This document shows positions 5,925 to 7,981 of a DNA stretch of 7,981 nucleotides, one piece after another. Numbering within the stretch: position 1 is the first letter of the stretch; each line of letters starts with the position of its first letter. The position numbers and the translations under genes are program-made. This stretch comes from Nanobdellota archaeon. GTDB taxonomy: Archaea; Nanobdellota; Nanobdellia; Pacearchaeales; GW2011-AR1. The notes under the pieces are model-generated. The model was not told the DNA's origin, did not search any database, and was given only the letters and a program-made list of their open reading frames with translations. The stretch spans positions 1 through 7,981 of the forward strand of contig JAUYIO010000090.1 of assembly GCA_030688225.1 (NCBI GenBank). Direction: 5' to 3'.

Positions 5925-6772
5925 ATACTTTCTCTTACTTCGGCGGAGTAATATATTCTTAATCTTTCAACTCCCCAATTCCTATTTTTTAATCCCGCAT
6001 AATCCGCAATTCTGGCCCATTTGTTTTGTAATTCAAGATAATTCCTTTTGAACCAAGGATTTGTATTTAGAGCATGCATGATTTCTTTTTCTTTTTTTGT
6101 GAATCTGTCTGCTGTTTGTTTTAAATAATGTAATTTGTTTTCTTGAGTTGTTTTTAAGTGGAAAATCTTGCATAAGAAGAAAAGATTTATTCTCGTATCT
6201 ATCTCTTCAAAATCCTTTTTTTTAACAACATTTCCTGGATCTATTGGAATAACTATCTCTTTGCTTTCATTATAAAAAAAATTATCTGCATAAGGATCAG
6301 GGTGCAATAGTTCTATATCTTTTTTTTCTTTAGCGACTCTTCTTAAATTACTGTAACAATCTAAGATTCTTCCGAAATCTTCTTCGTTTAATTTTTCTCC
6401 GTTAAAAGAATTTCCAAATGAAAAACCTTCCATAAATTCATAAACGATACTATTCTTGGAGTGAAGAACAATTTTTGGGGAAGGTATTCCATGTAGATTC
6501 CACAATTTTATTGTTGAGACCTCTTTTTTTATTCTTTCTTCGGCTGTGGCACCATTATTCAGATAAACTGTTGATGGAAGATGGTATTTGCAATAATTAA
6601 AAAGTGCAAATTCTATTTTTGAAAGTCCTTTGAATGGAGGGTATTCTGACCTGTATTTATGAAAGTATTTCTTTCCGTTAAGATTTACGATGTGTGAATT
6701 TCCTCCTCGCCCACCTTCTACCTTGAAGGCATTTCCTGATTTAATTTCTTGTTCTATGTCTTCTAATCTCAT
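5897..6772 (-). CDS. Protein-kinase-fold phosphotransferase, possibly sugar or lipid-glycan kinase (WaaP/APH-like)
   Basis: The 291-residue protein has the marks of the kinase-like fold. A glycine-rich loop GGRGGNS (20-26) comes first. K39 in YFHKY is a candidate ATP lysine and E84 in KKEVS its candidate partner. A hinge lies at YEFMEG (111-116). The catalytic loop is HPDPYADN (157-164, H157, D159, N164), and PIDPGN (176-181) supplies the DFG-like aspartate D178. The catalytic loop resembles the H-x-D-x4-N pattern of aminoglycoside/choline kinases, RIO kinases and the Kdo/WaaP lipopolysaccharide kinases rather than HRD protein kinases. The C-terminal 90 residues are helical and unassigned. 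Placement beside a GT9-type glycosyltransferase and a sugar-phosphatase-like gene suggests a glycan or glycolipid substrate; this is inference. The start at 6772 is supported by a TATA box about 25 bases upstream. The 3' end overlaps the convergent phosphatase gene by 28 bases. Confidence 0.72.
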   Translation of the reverse strand: MRLEDIEQEIKSGNAFKVEGGRGGNSHIVNLNGKKYFHKYRSEYPPFKGLSKIEFALFNYCKYHLPSTVYLNNGATAEERIKKEVSTIKLWNLHGIPSPKIVLHSKNSIVYEFMEGFSFGNSFNGEKLNEEDFGRILDCYSNLRRVAKEKKDIELLHPDPYADNFFYNESKEIVIPIDPGNVVKKKDFEEIDTRINLFFLCKIFHLKTTQENKLHYLKQTADRFTKKEKEIMHALNTNPWFKRNYLELQNKWARIADYAGLKNRNWGVERLRIYYSAEVRESIQKELIRKK

Positions 6773-6793
6773 AAATTTGGGTTAAAAGAATTC

Positions 6794-6803
6794 TTTATAA
6801 AAA
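6794..6803 (-). promoter_or_regulatory. TATA box for the kinase gene
   Basis: The minus strand reads TTTTTATAAA, centred about 25 bases before the ATG at 6772, giving another leaderless layout. The T-tract also lies just downstream of the radical SAM stop codon (6818), so it could double as that gene's transcription terminator, since archaeal termination favours T-runs. Confidence 0.6.
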
Positions 6804-6817
6804 TATCGGTGTTTCAA

Positions 6818-7441
6818 TTAATCCTCTTCCTGAACAACATCTTTAAACTTTACACCATACAACCTTTCGTCTGCTTGAGCCCTATGTTCTCTGTACATAT
6901 GTTCTAATTCTTTAAGGTCTTTGTTTGGATTATCTAAGTAAGGTTTCATCATTCTGTCCAGTTTTCCAGATTCGTAGAGTTTTGGATTTTCAACTGCAAT
7001 TGCAAAGAATTTTTGAAATACTTCCATCCATCTTTTTTCAGAAGGTTCATTTACCAAAATAGAATGGTTATAGAATGTTGCTTCGCTGTAGATATCAATT
7101 AATTTGTTTATGTCTGCTGTAGGTAAAACCCCTGTATCTCGCGCTGTTTCTAATGAGCTTGTTCCTGGGAATGGTTGGAATATTGATGCTGAAGCAAAAG
7201 TTGGTTTTACAGCTATGTTCATTTCCAAAGTTTTTCTCATTGTTTCTCTATTTTCTCTGACAGCACCTAAAATATTTTGTGTCATCATACTTATTCCATA
7301 CTTTCTTAAATATTCTGCACCTCTAAAGATTTGATCGTCAGTCATTCCTCTCCTATGAACTTCATTTCTTATTCTTTCATCTCCAGCTTCAATTGCAACA
7401 TGGACTCCTGTAACCCCTTGCCTTTGCAAGCGCCTTCGCAA
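6818..7441 (-). CDS. Radical SAM (B12-binding type) protein, C-terminal part, out of frame with its N-terminal part
   Basis: This frame continues the radical SAM protein whose N-terminal part lies at 7389-7981. Family-like sequence starts at about 7417 with GVTGVHVAIEAGDERIRNEV; the residues before it (MRRRLQRQ) are an out-of-frame artefact. It holds the second half of the TIM-barrel: IEAGDE, RRGMTDDQI, YGISMMTQNILGAVRE and FQPFPGTSS. These correspond to the IE-x-GSE, RG-x-S/T, GIP-ET-like and PGT stretches of B12-binding radical SAM enzymes. About 110 residues of unassigned helical C-terminus follow. It has no start signal of its own, and internal initiation would give an inactive half-barrel lacking the iron-sulphur cluster site. 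It is therefore best read as the 3' part of one broken or mis-sequenced gene. The kinase gene follows 45 bases downstream on the same strand. Confidence 0.8.
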   Translation of the reverse strand: MRRRLQRQGVTGVHVAIEAGDERIRNEVHRRGMTDDQIFRGAEYLRKYGISMMTQNILGAVRENRETMRKTLEMNIAVKPTFASASIFQPFPGTSSLETARDTGVLPTADINKLIDIYSEATFYNHSILVNEPSEKRWMEVFQKFFAIAVENPKLYESGKLDRMMKPYLDNPNKDLKELEHMYREHRAQADERLYGVKFKDVVQEED

Positions 7442-7981
7442 TTTTTTCGTCTTTTGCGATCAAATCAAATCTAACATGTGCATGCTGAGGCATGTTTAAT
7501 TCTTTTGATGCAACATCTGCCCATTCTTCTGCCCAGCTTAACTTATATGCTGGTCCAAAAACATCATCTTGAAAATAAAATAATTCAAAAGGGAGATTTT
7601 TTTCTTCACATAATTTTTTTGTTTGGTTTATTTCATCAACCATTGATTCTGAAGAACGTATTCTTACTGTTTTCCCCTTTCCCTTATTTTCTATATTCTG
7701 CATTTCAACATGGCAATAAGTACAATGAAATGCACAACCTCTTGTTAGCATTCCGTGTTTAATTGGACTTTCTGCGAAAATTCTTTGATTATATAATAAT
7801 TTCCTATCCGGAAAAGGAATATCGGCTTGTTCGTTTCCAGTAAGTAAATTCCTTGTGTTGTTAACAAAACGATTATTTTTGGAATCAAATCCGCTTTCGC
7901 GCGCATACATAGGGTCGTTTTCATTTGTATTGCTTTTAACTTTTTTTATTTCTGTATGATATTTGTTTGGATTTGGTTTTA
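7389..7981 (-). CDS. Radical SAM (B12-binding type) protein, N-terminal part, truncated by window edge and frameshifted
   Basis: The frame is open from the right window edge, so the true start and any cobalamin-binding domain lie outside; the ATG at 7910 is internal. It shows the linker common to B12-binding radical SAM proteins (ADIPFPDRKLLY), then the cluster motif CAFHCTYC (bases 7713-7736), whose three cysteines bind the 4Fe-4S cluster that cleaves S-adenosylmethionine. Next come a VDEI helix, FYFQDDVFG and HAHVRFDLI, the first half of the barrel. After AKALAKA (ending near 7420) the frame turns into RGYRSPCCN and stops, where family sequence would continue with GVTGVHVAIEAG. That continuation is present one base out of frame. 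Members catalyse methylations or other radical rearrangements on lipids, antibiotics or cofactors; the substrate here cannot be told. Confidence 0.82.
   Translation of the reverse strand, partial: KPNPNKYHTEIKKVKSNTNENDPMYARESGFDSKNNRFVNNTRNLLTGNEQADIPFPDRKLLYNQRIFAESPIKHGMLTRGCAFHCTYCHVEMQNIENKGKGKTVRIRSSESMVDEINQTKKLCEEKNLPFELFYFQDDVFGPAYKLSWAEEWADVASKELNMPQHAHVRFDLIAKDEKIAKALAKARGYRSPCCN
7414..7420 (-). other. Frameshift site in the radical SAM gene
   Basis: On the minus strand the text runs GCA AAG GCA AGG GGT TAC. Removing one base at the AAGGGG tract (plus-strand CCCCTT, 7414-7419) gives GCA GGG GTT ACA, reading AGVTGVHVAIEAG, which rejoins both halves with no lost residue. A single extra base is the simplest explanation: either a sequencing or assembly error beside a homopolymer, or a recent inactivating mutation. 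Confidence 0.8.

Noticed and set aside
7104..7762. Plus-strand open frames at 7104-7334 and 7478-7762
   Set aside because: They are antisense to the radical SAM gene, whose cluster motif and barrel motifs are clear on the minus strand.
1..7981. CRISPR arrays, insertion sequences, rRNA, toxin-antitoxin or defence genes
   Set aside because: I found no regularly spaced repeats, transposase motifs, terminal inverted repeats or defence-type domains on reading both strands.

Overview
This window looks like chromosomal DNA from a small-genome archaeon, probably a DPANN lineage such as Woesearchaeota or Pacearchaeota; the lineage is an inference from gene content. The DNA is strongly AT-rich and packed with genes. 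The tyrosyl-tRNA synthetase is of the archaeal/eukaryotic type. Five of the six promoters proposed here have a TATA-like box centred about 25-27 bases before the start codon. That is the layout of archaeal leaderless mRNAs. One internal gene instead has a Shine-Dalgarno sequence (GAGGTG).

Layout. At the left edge, on the minus strand, is most of a TctA/DUF112-type (COG1784-like) integral membrane protein, cut off by the window end. It diverges from a plus-strand tyrosyl-tRNA synthetase gene whose two class I signatures are both altered. The synthetase gene meets, stop codon to stop codon with no spacer, a minus-strand TGS-domain GTPase related to the DRG/Obg group. The GTPase is preceded by a short leader that holds a 28-codon frame and a hairpin. 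From the divergent promoter region at about 3107-3181, a plus-strand pair runs right: a large two-domain glycosyltransferase (GT9 heptosyltransferase-like fused to GT2) and an inositol-monophosphatase/CysQ-superfamily phosphatase. Converging on these from the right, on the minus strand, are a protein-kinase-fold small-molecule or sugar kinase and a radical SAM protein of the B12-binding type. The radical SAM gene is split by a one-base frameshift and runs off the right edge.

How the genes may work together. The stretch from 3182 to 6772 holds two fused glycosyltransferases, a sugar/nucleotide phosphatase and a phosphotransferase. It reads as a small surface-glycan or glycolipid module, with a bacterial-looking GT9 domain that may have been acquired by transfer. 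The synthetase and the GTPase are translation-related housekeeping genes. The membrane protein and the radical SAM protein have no assignable substrate from this sequence. I see no rRNA, tRNA, CRISPR array or insertion sequence. No stretch over 300 bases lacks a gene. The most unusual items are the altered HIGH/KMSKS signatures of the tyrosyl-tRNA synthetase, the GT9-GT2 fusion, the GTPase leader, and the clean single-base break in the radical SAM gene.
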